Shown here: in pieces, positions 46,717 through 55,721 of the stretch
Layout: every line of letters starts with the position of its first letter
Numbering within the stretch: position 1 is the first letter of the stretch
Notes under the pieces: model-generated
What the model was told of the DNA's origin: nothing
Database searches by the model: none
Seen by the model: the letters and a program-made list of their open reading frames with translations, nothing else
Translations under genes and position numbers: made by a program
Source: UBA1858 sp965227695
GTDB taxonomy: Bacteria; Pseudomonadota; Gammaproteobacteria; UBA4575
Direction: 5' to 3'
Length of the DNA: 64,000 bases
NCBI GenBank assembly: GCA_965227695.1
Contig: OZ245760.1
Span: 2,294,001 to 2,358,000, forward strand

Positions 46717-48966
46717 TCACTGATTACTGACAACCTTCTCCATTTCCAATTCACTTTCAAGCTCATCAACAGGGGTCGTTTCAATCACAGTTGAACTCTG
46801 TTTATCGAGAGACAATTTGAACTCGCTGACGGTTTGAACCAGATTTTTTGAATAGCGACCCAGAAGCTCAGTATTGACTGACTGCTGTTTCATGTGTTTG
46901 TCAGTTTGTCGGGTACTTTCTACAATTTCATTCGCCTGTTCAAGCAACCGTGCAGATGCCTTGGATTGGGAAAGAGAACTGTGGGCAATTAATTCAACTG
47001 CATCAACAAGCTCCTTGGTTGAAGCCTGTGTCATTAACATTGCGTTTTCTGCTTTTGACGCCAGCTCTGTCCCGTTAGCAACCTGGGTAATTACATCATT
47101 CATAGCAACGACGGTATCTCCAGTCTCAACCTGTATATTAGTAACCAGAGTCGCGATCTCTTTGGTCGCTTCACGCGCATTTTCTGCCAGTCTTTGCACC
47201 TCGTCGGCGACCACAGCGAAACCGCGTCCGGCTTCTCCTGCGGATGCAGCATGCATACTTGCATTAAGTGCAAGTATATGTGTTCTTTCTGAAATTCCAT
47301 TAATCAAGTTAACGATACCGGTAATTTCCTGCGAGCGTTCTCCCAGTCGCTTAATCCGTTTCTCTGTTTCACTGATCGTATCGCGAATACTGTTTATACC
47401 CCGAACTGATTCATTCACAGTATCAAGCGCAATCTGTGTGTTGGTATAGGCACTATCAGCCTGCCTGTTAGCATCCTGTGCATCATTTGAAATTTTCTGC
47501 ATCGCGCCGGTCGCAGTGCGAATTTCACTCATCACGTTTTCTGCCTGTTTTCTCTCATGCCGCGTTTCACCCATCACCATGTTCGCCTGATCACGAACCT
47601 GGGTAGATACTTTTGCAACCTTCATTGAAACTGCACGCACCTCATTAAGCGCATCACCGGTTTCTTTGGCCAACAGGTTAAGTGAGTCACCCACTGCACC
47701 AGTCACATCTTCAAACACAGGCACACGAATAGTGAAATCTTTTTTGCTGAGCTGTGCCACGGATTTGAGTAATGCGACAATAGACTCATTGAGCTGGTCG
47801 TTCTCTTTTTCAGCATCCGACAACTGCGAAACCTTCTCGTCCAGCAAAGTATCAAAAGCGGCTGATAACTCACCCAATTCATCGTCCCGACGGATACGGC
47901 TTCTCACATCAAGACGCCCCTGGTTCACTTCATGTATAGTTTTCTGAAGCGAGCGAAGCGGATTGACCAGACTTTTACCAAAAAAGAATAAAATAATTGA
48001 AAGCAATGCACCGACAAAGACAATGGAGACAACAAACACTGTTGTAAGTCTTCCCGACTCTATCGCGAGAGCATTTTTGTTCTGTGCGATTCTCTCTAAT
48101 GAAGACTGTGTCATCTCAGTGAACATCGGGCCAAGCATAAAATCATATAATTCGGTATATTCGTTAGCCCGTCTTTTATTGGCTACTATGTTATTGATGC
48201 TCGCGACGTAGCGATCAACATAGGAAGCCAAATTAAGCTTTTCCTCGGCGGTTGCAGCAGCGCTAGCCAAAGACTTTTTAAATTCAGCGGCTGTGCTTTT
48301 AAGATCTTCGTGTGCTCGCGTTAAATCGATGGACTGCATAATATGATTCTGATGGTCGCGCATTATCCCGACATAAGTCATCAGCCCTGGATCATTTAAT
48401 CGAGCCAGGCTCTTCTCCAGTTGAACTGCAACGCCATTTGCCTGACTTCTTAAGCCATCCGTTTCCGTAAAACCAACAATCCGCTGGAATTTCACGATAT
48501 CATCGAACGATGCACGATAATTATTAACAACATCAGACGCCTGTGTTACCAGATACTGAATATAGTTAGCGGTATCTGCATACTCAGACGGGGGAGCTAC
48601 TTTTGCAGTATATGCGTCAATCCGCGGTGCAAGCGCTGTCAGCTCAGACATGATATTTTCAAGCGTCTGGATATGCCTGTCATGACTTTCCAAAGGTGCG
48701 TCGTTGTAGGTTTTACCCGTTGAACCAGAGATGCTTAACAGAAAGTCAGTCTCATATTTCCTGAGCATCAGATAATTAGTTTGTGCCTGGCTGACCAGAC
48801 CCTGATATTCAATGAAAGCGGATGAACGTTTTTCTGCATCCTGAGAAGCTTTGACGCCAAGCCAATAGGTTACACCTAACACCAGGAAACCAATTGCGAC
48901 TGCTGAAAACAACATCACCAGTTTATTTTTGATTTTGAGATTATCCAGCAGAGCTAACTTAAACAT
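46717..48966 (-). CDS. pilJ: PilJ-type methyl-accepting chemotaxis protein
   Basis: A 749-residue receptor. A transmembrane helix lies at 12-34 (NKLVMLFSAVAIGFLVLGVTYWLG), and a large helical periplasmic domain follows (35-310; YLMLRKYETDFLLS and similar). A second helix is near 305-330, with a HAMP domain after it (KSLVNPLRSLQKTIHEVNQGRLDVRSR). The cytoplasmic signalling domain contains the conserved hairpin tip (GISERTHILALNASMHAASAGEAGRGFAVVADEVQRLAENAREATKEI). A PilJ-like receptor between cheW-like pilI and chpA is standard for twitching chemosensory systems. No C-terminal CheR-docking pentapeptide is seen. Confidence 0.9.
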   Translation of the reverse strand: MFKLALLDNLKIKNKLVMLFSAVAIGFLVLGVTYWLGVKASQDAEKRSSAFIEYQGLVSQAQTNYLMLRKYETDFLLSISGSTGKTYNDAPLESHDRHIQTLENIMSELTALAPRIDAYTAKVAPPSEYADTANYIQYLVTQASDVVNNYRASFDDIVKFQRIVGFTETDGLRSQANGVAVQLEKSLARLNDPGLMTYVGIMRDHQNHIMQSIDLTRAHEDLKSTAAEFKKSLASAAATAEEKLNLASYVDRYVASINNIVANKRRANEYTELYDFMLGPMFTEMTQSSLERIAQNKNALAIESGRLTTVFVVSIVFVGALLSIILFFFGKSLVNPLRSLQKTIHEVNQGRLDVRSRIRRDDELGELSAAFDTLLDEKVSQLSDAEKENDQLNESIVALLKSVAQLSKKDFTIRVPVFEDVTGAVGDSLNLLAKETGDALNEVRAVSMKVAKVSTQVRDQANMVMGETRHERKQAENVMSEIRTATGAMQKISNDAQDANRQADSAYTNTQIALDTVNESVRGINSIRDTISETEKRIKRLGERSQEITGIVNLINGISERTHILALNASMHAASAGEAGRGFAVVADEVQRLAENAREATKEIATLVTNIQVETGDTVVAMNDVITQVANGTELASKAENAMLMTQASTKELVDAVELIAHSSLSQSKASARLLEQANEIVESTRQTDKHMKQQSVNTELLGRYSKNLVQTVSEFKLSLDKQSSTVIETTPVDELESELEMEKVVSNQ

Positions 48967-48996
48967 TCCCTTTCCCCTTTATCTTACTGTTAATTT

Positions 48997-49545
48997 CTAA
49001 TTATTCGAATTAATTTTAAAAAGTTTCTTATGATCAAATGCAAACCAGTTATGGTCATCCTGGCGATAACTATAAGTGACAAATTGATTAACAATATCGT
49101 TATCTGTTTTTACACCATCCATCCTGTCCTGCTCATCAAAGTTTAATGTTGCAGGCATTTCATCAATCTCGACCGCGGCCATATCATCCTTGTCATCCAG
49201 CACCAGAATTTTACTGTTGTCTATTATGCTGCCCGGTTTATTAAGCCCAAATTTTTTATGCAGGTCATATACCGGTATAAGATTACCGCGCACATTACAT
49301 AAACCTTTTACAAAATCCGGCATCAATGGAATGGGTGTAACAGTGGCATCATTCACCACTTCACTACGTATATCAGTATTAAGCAAAAGGCGAATATTAT
49401 TAATTTTCAGTCCGTAAAATCTTTTCTTGGCACGATCCTCATCTTCATCGGTATACCCGTTAACCGGTATGACTAATTTTTCCTGATCCGATTTTTTCCC
49501 CAGTGAAAATAGTGCATTTTTGAGTGAATCTATTGTGCTCATCAA
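48997..49545 (-). CDS. pilI: CheW-like coupling protein (PilI)
   Basis: A 182-residue protein with a CheW domain (LLLNTDIRSEVVNDATVTPIPLMPDFVKGLCNVRGNLIPVYDLHKKFGLNK...ILVLDDKDDMAAVEIDEM). It couples the PilJ-type receptor to the ChpA-type kinase. The gene lies 6 bases after pilH and 30 bases before pilJ on the same strand. Confidence 0.88.
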   Translation of the reverse strand: MMSTIDSLKNALFSLGKKSDQEKLVIPVNGYTDEDEDRAKKRFYGLKINNIRLLLNTDIRSEVVNDATVTPIPLMPDFVKGLCNVRGNLIPVYDLHKKFGLNKPGSIIDNSKILVLDDKDDMAAVEIDEMPATLNFDEQDRMDGVKTDNDIVNQFVTYSYRQDDHNWFAFDHKKLFKINSNN

Positions 49546-49551
49546 TCACAC

Positions 49552-49914
49552 CTAACTGTATGTGTTTATCTGCTCAACAATTTCCGCTTCTGTATAGGGC
49601 TTGCCTACAAGTGCTTTCCCGCCCTGCAGCTCTGCCCATACACGGTCTGCTTTTTGACACTTTGAACTGACGAAAACGATGGGAATATCCTTGGTTTCAC
49701 GATGTGAAATTATTTCACGACAGGCCTCAAAGCCGTCCGTGTTCTCCATAATTACGTCCATAAAAATCATATCTGGCATCATCTCTATTGCTTTTGTTAC
49801 GGCTTCCTGTCCGGATGATGCAGTGATTGCGGTGTAGCCCGCGTTAGTAACAATAGATTTAATATTCTGCAGATCTGCAGGTGAATCATCCACCACAAGA
49901 ATTTTATTAGACAT
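49552..49914 (-). CDS. pilH: PilH-type single-domain response regulator
   Basis: A 120-residue CheY-like receiver: acidic pair Asp9-Asp10 in VVDDSPADL, phospho-Asp in MIFMDVIMENTDG, and Lys in VGKPYTE. In twitching systems PilH acts with PilG downstream of the ChpA kinase, affecting pilus retraction. Its start lies 34 bases after the PilG-like stop. Confidence 0.87.
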   Translation of the reverse strand: MSNKILVVDDSPADLQNIKSIVTNAGYTAITASSGQEAVTKAIEMMPDMIFMDVIMENTDGFEACREIISHRETKDIPIVFVSSKCQKADRVWAELQGGKALVGKPYTEAEIVEQINTYS

Positions 49915-49948
49915 TTTTCCCCCTATCTATTGATAGACTGTCATTATG

Positions 49949-50797
49949 TTAACCAAGATAACCTGTAACAACATTTTGAAACTCTTCATGCTCGACTGGC
50001 TTGGTGAGGTAAGAGTCACAACCAGCCAATTTACCTTTAACCTTGTCAAACGGTGATGATTTACTGGTCAGCATGATGACCGGTATATGCCTGGTTTTCT
50101 TATCACGTTTGATTCGCTTACAGACTTCATACCCATCTACTCCTGGCATTACCACATCCAGGAAGACCGAGTCATAAAATTCTTTCTCCATCAGGTCTAT
50201 TGCCTGTTGACCATTTGTTGCCAGTTCAACATCGTAGTCCATCATGGTCAGCTTCATTTCAAGTGCTTTCCTCACAGGCAGACTATCATCTACTACCAGT
50301 ACCTTGTGTTTATGCCCGGATCTTGCACTTGTTGTCTTTTGAGCGATTGATACAACCTGCTCCTGATTCAGCCCCCCTGCAGACGCCCTTTCATCATGCG
50401 ACGAATTTTTCGCATCGTGATTATCATCATTTATGGAAATTTCAGGCGTGTACTTCAGCTCCTCAACCGTGATTTCATCCAATGACTTTAATACCCGTGT
50501 GGCAAAAAAAGGAATCGGTGTAAAACGAAACCGGTCATTTTTGGGACGCGACTTGCCAACCAGTAACGTGGGGCAATTTGCCTGGCCATTTGAATCCAGA
50601 TGCTCTGAACCCCATTGCTTAATCGCTTCTCTGGAAGATACATTGACCATGGCTATGTCAATGTTCTTTACAGACTCGCTGCTATACACCTTGTAAGATC
50701 TTGTTCTTCCTTCTGTGATCTTGAAAATCCGTTCTAGAACAAGCATATCTTTTTTATCAACGCCGTAAGCACCGACGACAAAAACCCTATTCTGCAT
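49949..50797 (-). CDS. pilG: PilG-type response regulator with extra N-terminal domain
   Basis: A 282-residue protein. The C-terminal receiver (about 160-282) has Asp-Asp in VLVVDDSLPVRKAL, phospho-Asp in VFLDVVMPGVDGYE, Thr/Ser in IMLTSKSS and Lys in YLTKPVE. The N-terminal 130 residues look like a degenerate receiver-like domain (VFVVGAYGVDKKDMLVLERIF, IDIAMVNVSS) without a proper acidic pocket or Lys. Canonical PilG is about 135 residues, so this is a longer version. It is the first gene of the cluster. No pilK/cheR or chpB/cheB gene is present here. Confidence 0.83.
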   Translation of the reverse strand: MQNRVFVVGAYGVDKKDMLVLERIFKITEGRTRSYKVYSSESVKNIDIAMVNVSSREAIKQWGSEHLDSNGQANCPTLLVGKSRPKNDRFRFTPIPFFATRVLKSLDEITVEELKYTPEISINDDNHDAKNSSHDERASAGGLNQEQVVSIAQKTTSARSGHKHKVLVVDDSLPVRKALEMKLTMMDYDVELATNGQQAIDLMEKEFYDSVFLDVVMPGVDGYEVCKRIKRDKKTRHIPVIMLTSKSSPFDKVKGKLAGCDSYLTKPVEHEEFQNVVTGYLG

Positions 50798-51291
50798 ACC
50801 AGCCTCTATCCTTGCCTTGGAATAACATGTCCATTTAAATCATTGCGTAAACAAAATGCCTGATTAGCAGACACATTAAACTAAATGGCACATGAATTGA
50901 CTGCTAATATCCGATAGACGATTATTTATGCGCGACTGGTAGAGATAAACATAACCATAATCACCCAATGATGAGACAGAGCTCTCATTTTTCCTGCAAA
51001 ATAAAATCAGCGGGAAACTGAATTATTCATGCCAGATTTTCATCTTTATTGATGTCTGACATTAAATAATGACAAAATAAAAGTCATCATAAATTACGAC
51101 AAGAACCGGTGATCAGCGACTTTAAGGTAGACACCGCTCCACAGTGTTACTTCGATAATGTGGTTTTCTCATAAAGTTACACAGAATTAATGCGCTCAAC
51201 TCAATCCTGCAATATGACTGGCACGATATGCCGACGCTGCCCGTACCCCACCTTTTAAAATAATCGGGTGTCGCGACCGTGGCACCAACGC
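50798..51291. other. Divergent intergenic stretch, no gene seen
   Basis: Nearly 500 bases between the pilG start and the TetR promoter. It should hold the promoter of the Pil-Chp cluster. I see no conserved RNA, terminator or gene in it. Confidence 0.5.
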
Positions 51292-51320
51292 TTGACATAC
51301 AGACCGGTTGGTCTGTATGG
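51292..51320 (+). promoter_or_regulatory. TetR-family operator within a near-leaderless promoter
   Basis: The perfect inverted repeat ATACAGACC-GGTT-GGTCTGTAT spans 51297-51318. It is of the NemR type (TAGACC-N4-GGTCTA). A consensus -35 TTGACA is at 51292-51297, and a weak -10 (GTATGG) follows 17 bases later, so the operator fills the spacer. The predicted start is only a few bases before the ATG at 51330. Confidence 0.8.
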
Positions 51321-51329
51321 TGGCTGATT

Positions 51330-51962
51330 ATGCAAAAGAGCACCCCGACACAGGCGGAGTTAACTCGCCAGCGAATCATAGACTGCGCTGCTCAGGTGAT
51401 TATTTATAGCGGTTTCCAGTCCGCGCCGATCGGAGAAATTCTGCATCGGGCCGATGTATCCAAGGGATGTTTTTATCATCATTTCCCAACCAAAAAAGAA
51501 CTCGGTTATGCAGTGCTCGACGCGCTCTATACAAAAGTAAAGTCGGATATTTGGGAACCTATATTAAGTAGTGACAATCCACTTCAGTCAATTATCAACT
51601 TCTATACTCAACAAGACAATCAGATTGATACCACAAGCATTAAGCATGGCTGTCCGATCAATAATCTCGCGCAGGAAATGTCACCCATTGATGAAGGTTT
51701 TCGCCAGCGCATTGAAGCGATTTATGATTCATGGAAAAAACGCCTGAGCAAAGAATTAAAACGCTGTCAGCGCCACGGCATGATGCAAAAACATGTCGAT
51801 GCCAATGATATAGCGACTCTCGTCATCGCCGTGACCCAGGGGGCCACGGGTATTGCCAAAAACGCCCAGAATCAGCAGAGCTTCGTTGAATATACCAGAG
51901 GTCTCTCGCAGTATTTAAAGACCCTGCAGTGCCAACCCGCGAAAAGCAAGCAAAAGGAGTAA
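51330..51962 (+). CDS. TetR-family transcriptional regulator
   Basis: About 210 residues. The ATG at 51330 begins QKSTPTQAELTRQRIIDCAAQVIIYSGFQSAPIGEILHRADVSKGCFYHHFPTKKELGYAVLDA, a standard TetR helix-turn-helix. The frame extends upstream to an ATG at 51279, but that start would translate the operator. The C-terminal ligand domain has NLAQEMSPIDEGFRQRIEAIYDSWKKRL, as in NemR/AcuR-like regulators. It is first in an operon with the AhpD-like (3-base gap), RND, LolA-like and barrel genes and probably represses itself and them through the palindrome at 51297. Confidence 0.9.
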   Translation: MQKSTPTQAELTRQRIIDCAAQVIIYSGFQSAPIGEILHRADVSKGCFYHHFPTKKELGYAVLDALYTKVKSDIWEPILSSDNPLQSIINFYTQQDNQIDTTSIKHGCPINNLAQEMSPIDEGFRQRIEAIYDSWKKRLSKELKRCQRHGMMQKHVDANDIATLVIAVTQGATGIAKNAQNQQSFVEYTRGLSQYLKTLQCQPAKSKQKE

Positions 51963-51965
51963 CTC

Positions 51966-52508
51966 ATGAGTAATTCATTTATTGTACATACTATTGGTAG
52001 CGCACCTGCAGCTTCCAGAGCATTACTGAAACAGGCGCAATCCGCTTATGGAATGGTACCCAATTTTCATGCCGTCATGGCTGAAGCACCTGCGGCACTG
52101 GAAGCCTATATGAAACTTAACGAGCTGGTATCACAGTCGAGCCTGACATCAGCAGAGCAGCACGTCGCATGGATGACAATTAATGCAGAGAACAAATGTC
52201 ACTATTGCACACCGGCACACAACACGCTCGCCAGTATGGACAATATCGATAAAAGTATCATCACCGACATTCAGAACAAACAAACAATTGAGGACGACAG
52301 GCTGGAGGCACTTAGACAGTTCACAAGCCTCGCTGTGCAACAACGTGGCCTGATCGATGAAGACAGCCTGGCTGATTTTTATCGTGCTGGTTACACTAAA
52401 CAGAATGCACTGGATGTGATTTTAATCATTGCCCAGAAAACACTGAGTAATTACTGCAATCACATCACTCATGTCCCGGTGGATGAGGCATTCAGGGAAC
52501 AGTCCTGA
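51966..52508 (+). CDS. AhpD/carboxymuconolactone-decarboxylase-like protein
   Basis: A 180-residue helical protein with the CMD/AhpD motif Cys78-H-Y-Cys81-x3-His85 (ENKCHYCTPAHN), the peroxidatic-type CxxC-x3-H site of alkylhydroperoxidase D-like proteins. It would reduce peroxides or other electrophiles. Its place directly after a NemR-like TetR regulator fits induction by reactive compounds. Confidence 0.87.
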   Translation: MSNSFIVHTIGSAPAASRALLKQAQSAYGMVPNFHAVMAEAPAALEAYMKLNELVSQSSLTSAEQHVAWMTINAENKCHYCTPAHNTLASMDNIDKSIITDIQNKQTIEDDRLEALRQFTSLAVQQRGLIDEDSLADFYRAGYTKQNALDVILIIAQKTLSNYCNHITHVPVDEAFREQS

Positions 52509-52540
52509 TAAAAACATAATCAACAAATCCGGGGGAGTCC

Positions 52541-54919
52541 GTGGATAAATTTACCCGCATGGTAGATAATTTTGCCGTCATCTGGAGCACATGGGTGATA
52601 CGTCATCGATGGCTGACTATTTTCATAAGCCTGGTCATTGTTGGGCTGATTTTCAGTCAGGCCAAAAGTCTGGATTTTGCAACTAACTACCGCGTATTCT
52701 TCTCGGGCCACAATCCTGACCTGGTCACTTTCGAAAACTTCCAGAAGACCTATACCAAAAGCGATAATTTCCTTTTCGTTATACAACATAAAGATCAGCG
52801 GCGTTTCGACGGTGACCTGTCAGAGATTACCGAACGTATCACTGAGGAAGCCTGGCAAATACCGTATGCCACACGAGTCGATTCAATCACCAACTTCCAG
52901 TATACATGGGCACAGGGTGATGACCTTACCGTGGAAGACCTGATCACAGACGGCAAGCAATTACCTGTCGAGGTGCTGGATAGAAAAGTTGACATTGCGC
53001 TTAAAGAACCATTATTGAATAATTTTCTCATTTCAGATGATGCAGACACCACTGCCATCAATGTCGTTCTGCAATACCCTGATAAAAGTCTCATTGAAGT
53101 CCCCACTGCGGCCAATCATGCACGTGAAATTGTCGCGGGCATTGAAAAAGACTATCCAGATATCAATATCGCGCTTAGCGGCGTTTCAATGATGAATAAT
53201 TCATTTGCCGAGTCAGGCATTAAAGATATGCAAACGCTGACACCAATCATGTATGCCGTGTTGCTTATCATCACGTTCCTCTCTCTACGTTCAATGACGG
53301 CAACGTTTGCTACTTTATGCGTGATCATCCTGTCAACCATGGTCGCACTTGGAGCCGGTGGCATGATGGGTGTATTGTTAACACCCGTTTCACTCACGGC
53401 TCCCACCATCGTTCTGACGCTCGCCATCGCTGACAGCATTCACATACTTATTTCCATGCGCGAGCTGATGAGCTCGGGAATGAAAAAGAATAAGGCACTT
53501 GTAGAAGCCATTCGCATTAATTTTCTGGCTGTTACGATCACAAGCATCACAACGATCGTCGGATTTCTGGCATTAAACTATTCGGATTCTCCCCCGTTTC
53601 ACCACCTGGGCAACATGACTGCCGCAGGCATTGCAGGTGCATGGGGGCTTTCGCTGTTTATGCTCCCGGCGATTGTCAGCCTGTTGCCTATGAAAGCCAG
53701 GTTAGTCAGCCCTGAAGACAGGCATCATGGCTTTTTTACCAGGCTTGCCAATTTTGTGATTGATCGCCCCAGGTCAATTCTGCTATCAGTCGGGGCGGTT
53801 GCAATTTTCTTTTCTGCGATGGCATTCACCAACCAGCTCAACGATGTATGGACCAAGTATTTTGATGAATCAATAAAATTCAGAACAGATACCGACTTTG
53901 CGATAGAGCATTTAGGTGCTTTTTATCCGGTTGAATTTTCGGTACCTGCTAAAGAAACCGGCGGAATCAGTGATCCTGATTATCTTAAGAAGCTTGATGA
54001 ATTCGCACAGTGGATGCGAGCCCAACCGGGCGTTGAGCATGTTTATTCAATCACGGATATTTATAAACGGCTGAATAAAAACATGCATGGCGATAACCCG
54101 GAATATTATCGCCTGCCGCAGGATGCCGAATTATCAGCACAGTACCTGTTACTTTATGAACTCTCTCTTCCATATGGCCTGGACTTAAACGACAGAATTA
54201 ATATAGACAAGTCTGCCTCGCGCATCACTGCCACACTGGGTGATGTTGATACGGTCCGTACACGGGAGTTTGTGGTTGAATCACGCCAGTGGCTGGAAGA
54301 GAATGCGCCCAAATATATGTGGACCACTGCCACCGGCCCGACACAAATGTTTTCTTATATTGCCAAACGCAATATAGATAGCATGCTGCAGGGCAACGCC
54401 ATCGCGGTCTCCCTGATCGCCATAATATTAGTTTTATCCCTCAGAAGTATACGCCTTGGATTGTTAAGCATTATTCCAAATGCCATCCCAGTGCTGGTGA
54501 CATTTGGCATTTGGGCACTTACTGTTGGGATGATCGGCATATCCGCAGCAACTGTCACAGCCACTTCTCTGGGTATTGTCGTTGATGATACTGTACACCT
54601 GCTAACGAAGTACCTGCGCGGCAGGAGAGAGAAAGAATTATCCACACAGGATTCGATTCGATACTCACTGAATACCGTTGGAAAAGCCATCACAATCAAT
54701 ACACTGATATTAACTGCCGGTTTTGGTGTACTTGCATTTTCATCATTTAAAATTAACCAGGAATCGGGCATATTAACAGCAACCGCAGTAGTTGCTGCCC
54801 TGATTCTGGACTTCCTGCTACTGCCTGCGTTATTACTGATTGTAGACAAGAACAAAAAAACTACACCTCCCCAATCAAGCCCAAACTATCAACAAGGAGC
54901 TGACAATGCACTTTCATAA
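52541..54919 (+). CDS. RND-superfamily (MMPL-type) exporter
   Basis: A 792-residue membrane transporter starting at a GTG with ribosome site GGGGGAG. It has two RND halves, each with one helix, a periplasmic domain and a five-helix bundle. Motifs include TIVLTLAIADSIHILISMRELMS in the first half and ATSLGIVVDDTVHLLTKYLRGRR in the second, typical of the hydrophobe/amphiphile exporters of the MMPL branch. No membrane-fusion protein is encoded, so lipid or sterol-like substrates are more likely than drugs. It overlaps the LolA-like gene by 14 bases. Confidence 0.9.
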   Translation: MDKFTRMVDNFAVIWSTWVIRHRWLTIFISLVIVGLIFSQAKSLDFATNYRVFFSGHNPDLVTFENFQKTYTKSDNFLFVIQHKDQRRFDGDLSEITERITEEAWQIPYATRVDSITNFQYTWAQGDDLTVEDLITDGKQLPVEVLDRKVDIALKEPLLNNFLISDDADTTAINVVLQYPDKSLIEVPTAANHAREIVAGIEKDYPDINIALSGVSMMNNSFAESGIKDMQTLTPIMYAVLLIITFLSLRSMTATFATLCVIILSTMVALGAGGMMGVLLTPVSLTAPTIVLTLAIADSIHILISMRELMSSGMKKNKALVEAIRINFLAVTITSITTIVGFLALNYSDSPPFHHLGNMTAAGIAGAWGLSLFMLPAIVSLLPMKARLVSPEDRHHGFFTRLANFVIDRPRSILLSVGAVAIFFSAMAFTNQLNDVWTKYFDESIKFRTDTDFAIEHLGAFYPVEFSVPAKETGGISDPDYLKKLDEFAQWMRAQPGVEHVYSITDIYKRLNKNMHGDNPEYYRLPQDAELSAQYLLLYELSLPYGLDLNDRINIDKSASRITATLGDVDTVRTREFVVESRQWLEENAPKYMWTTATGPTQMFSYIAKRNIDSMLQGNAIAVSLIAIILVLSLRSIRLGLLSIIPNAIPVLVTFGIWALTVGMIGISAATVTATSLGIVVDDTVHLLTKYLRGRREKELSTQDSIRYSLNTVGKAITINTLILTAGFGVLAFSSFKINQESGILTATAVVAALILDFLLLPALLLIVDKNKKTTPPQSSPNYQQGADNALS

Positions 54920-55721
54920 CAATCAGCCACTGCGTCATTTGCTATGCTTACTCGGCATAGCATTTTTGTTCGCTGCGAATTTGCATGCACAGACGGATCC
55001 GGAAGAAAAAGGCTATCAGATTGCCGCGCGAAGTGACCGCTCAGACCGCGGTTTTTCGGACAGTACTGTGCAGTTAAAAATGCTGTTGCGAAATGCCGCC
55101 GGCAAACAGTCTTCACGTTCGCTGGAAATAAGAACACTTGAAATACAGGATGAAAGTGTTGGCGACAAAAGCCTGGTCATTTTCGACAGTCCCCGCGATA
55201 TTAAAGGCACCGCACTACTATCCCATGCGCAAATTCTTGATCCTGATGACCAGTGGCTATACCTTCCTGCATTAAAGCGAGTTAAAAGAATTTCATCGAC
55301 CAATAAATCCGGACCCTTTGTGGGTTCCGAATTTGCATTCGAAGATTTCACGTCCACAGAACTAAATAAATACTCATATAAATGGCTGGGAGAGGAACCC
55401 TGTGGCGAGTTTACATGCGATATCATAGAACGCTATCCGCGTTATGAAAACTCTGGCTATACCCGCCAGATTGCATGGGTGGATCAAACTGTTTATCAGC
55501 TGAGAAAACTTGATTTCTACGACCGCAAAGATGAGCTCTTGAAAACACTGGCACTGAATGACTATCGTGAATACCAGGATGGCATTTGGCGTTCTCATAA
55601 ATTCCTGATGAGCAACCATCAAACAGGCAAAAGTACCGAGTTAATTTACTCAGATTACAGGTTTAAAACTGGCCTGACAGAAAATGACTTTGTGAAGGGT
55701 ATATTAAAACGTGTCAATTAG
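54906..55721 (+). CDS. LolA-like outer-membrane lipoprotein-sorting family protein
   Basis: A 271-residue secreted protein with a signal peptide ending NLHAQ/TDPE and a beta-rich LolA-like fold. The region KSLVIFDSPRDIKGTALLSHAQI, DDQWLYLPALKRVKRISSTNKSGPFVGSEFAFEDF is typical of the family linked to RND/MMPL exporters. It likely ferries a lipid or hydrophobic substrate from the exporter across the periplasm. It overlaps the RND gene and the following barrel gene, so the three are translated together. Confidence 0.88.
   Translation: MHFHNNQPLRHLLCLLGIAFLFAANLHAQTDPEEKGYQIAARSDRSDRGFSDSTVQLKMLLRNAAGKQSSRSLEIRTLEIQDESVGDKSLVIFDSPRDIKGTALLSHAQILDPDDQWLYLPALKRVKRISSTNKSGPFVGSEFAFEDFTSTELNKYSYKWLGEEPCGEFTCDIIERYPRYENSGYTRQIAWVDQTVYQLRKLDFYDRKDELLKTLALNDYREYQDGIWRSHKFLMSNHQTGKSTELIYSDYRFKTGLTENDFVKGILKRVN

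Noticed and set aside
46874..47449. 191-codon plus-strand open frame opposite the PilJ-type gene
   Set aside because: Lies opposite the highly conserved signalling domain; a codon-bias shadow.
54355..54855. 166-codon minus-strand open frame opposite the RND gene
   Set aside because: Opposite the conserved second membrane bundle; no context or start signal.
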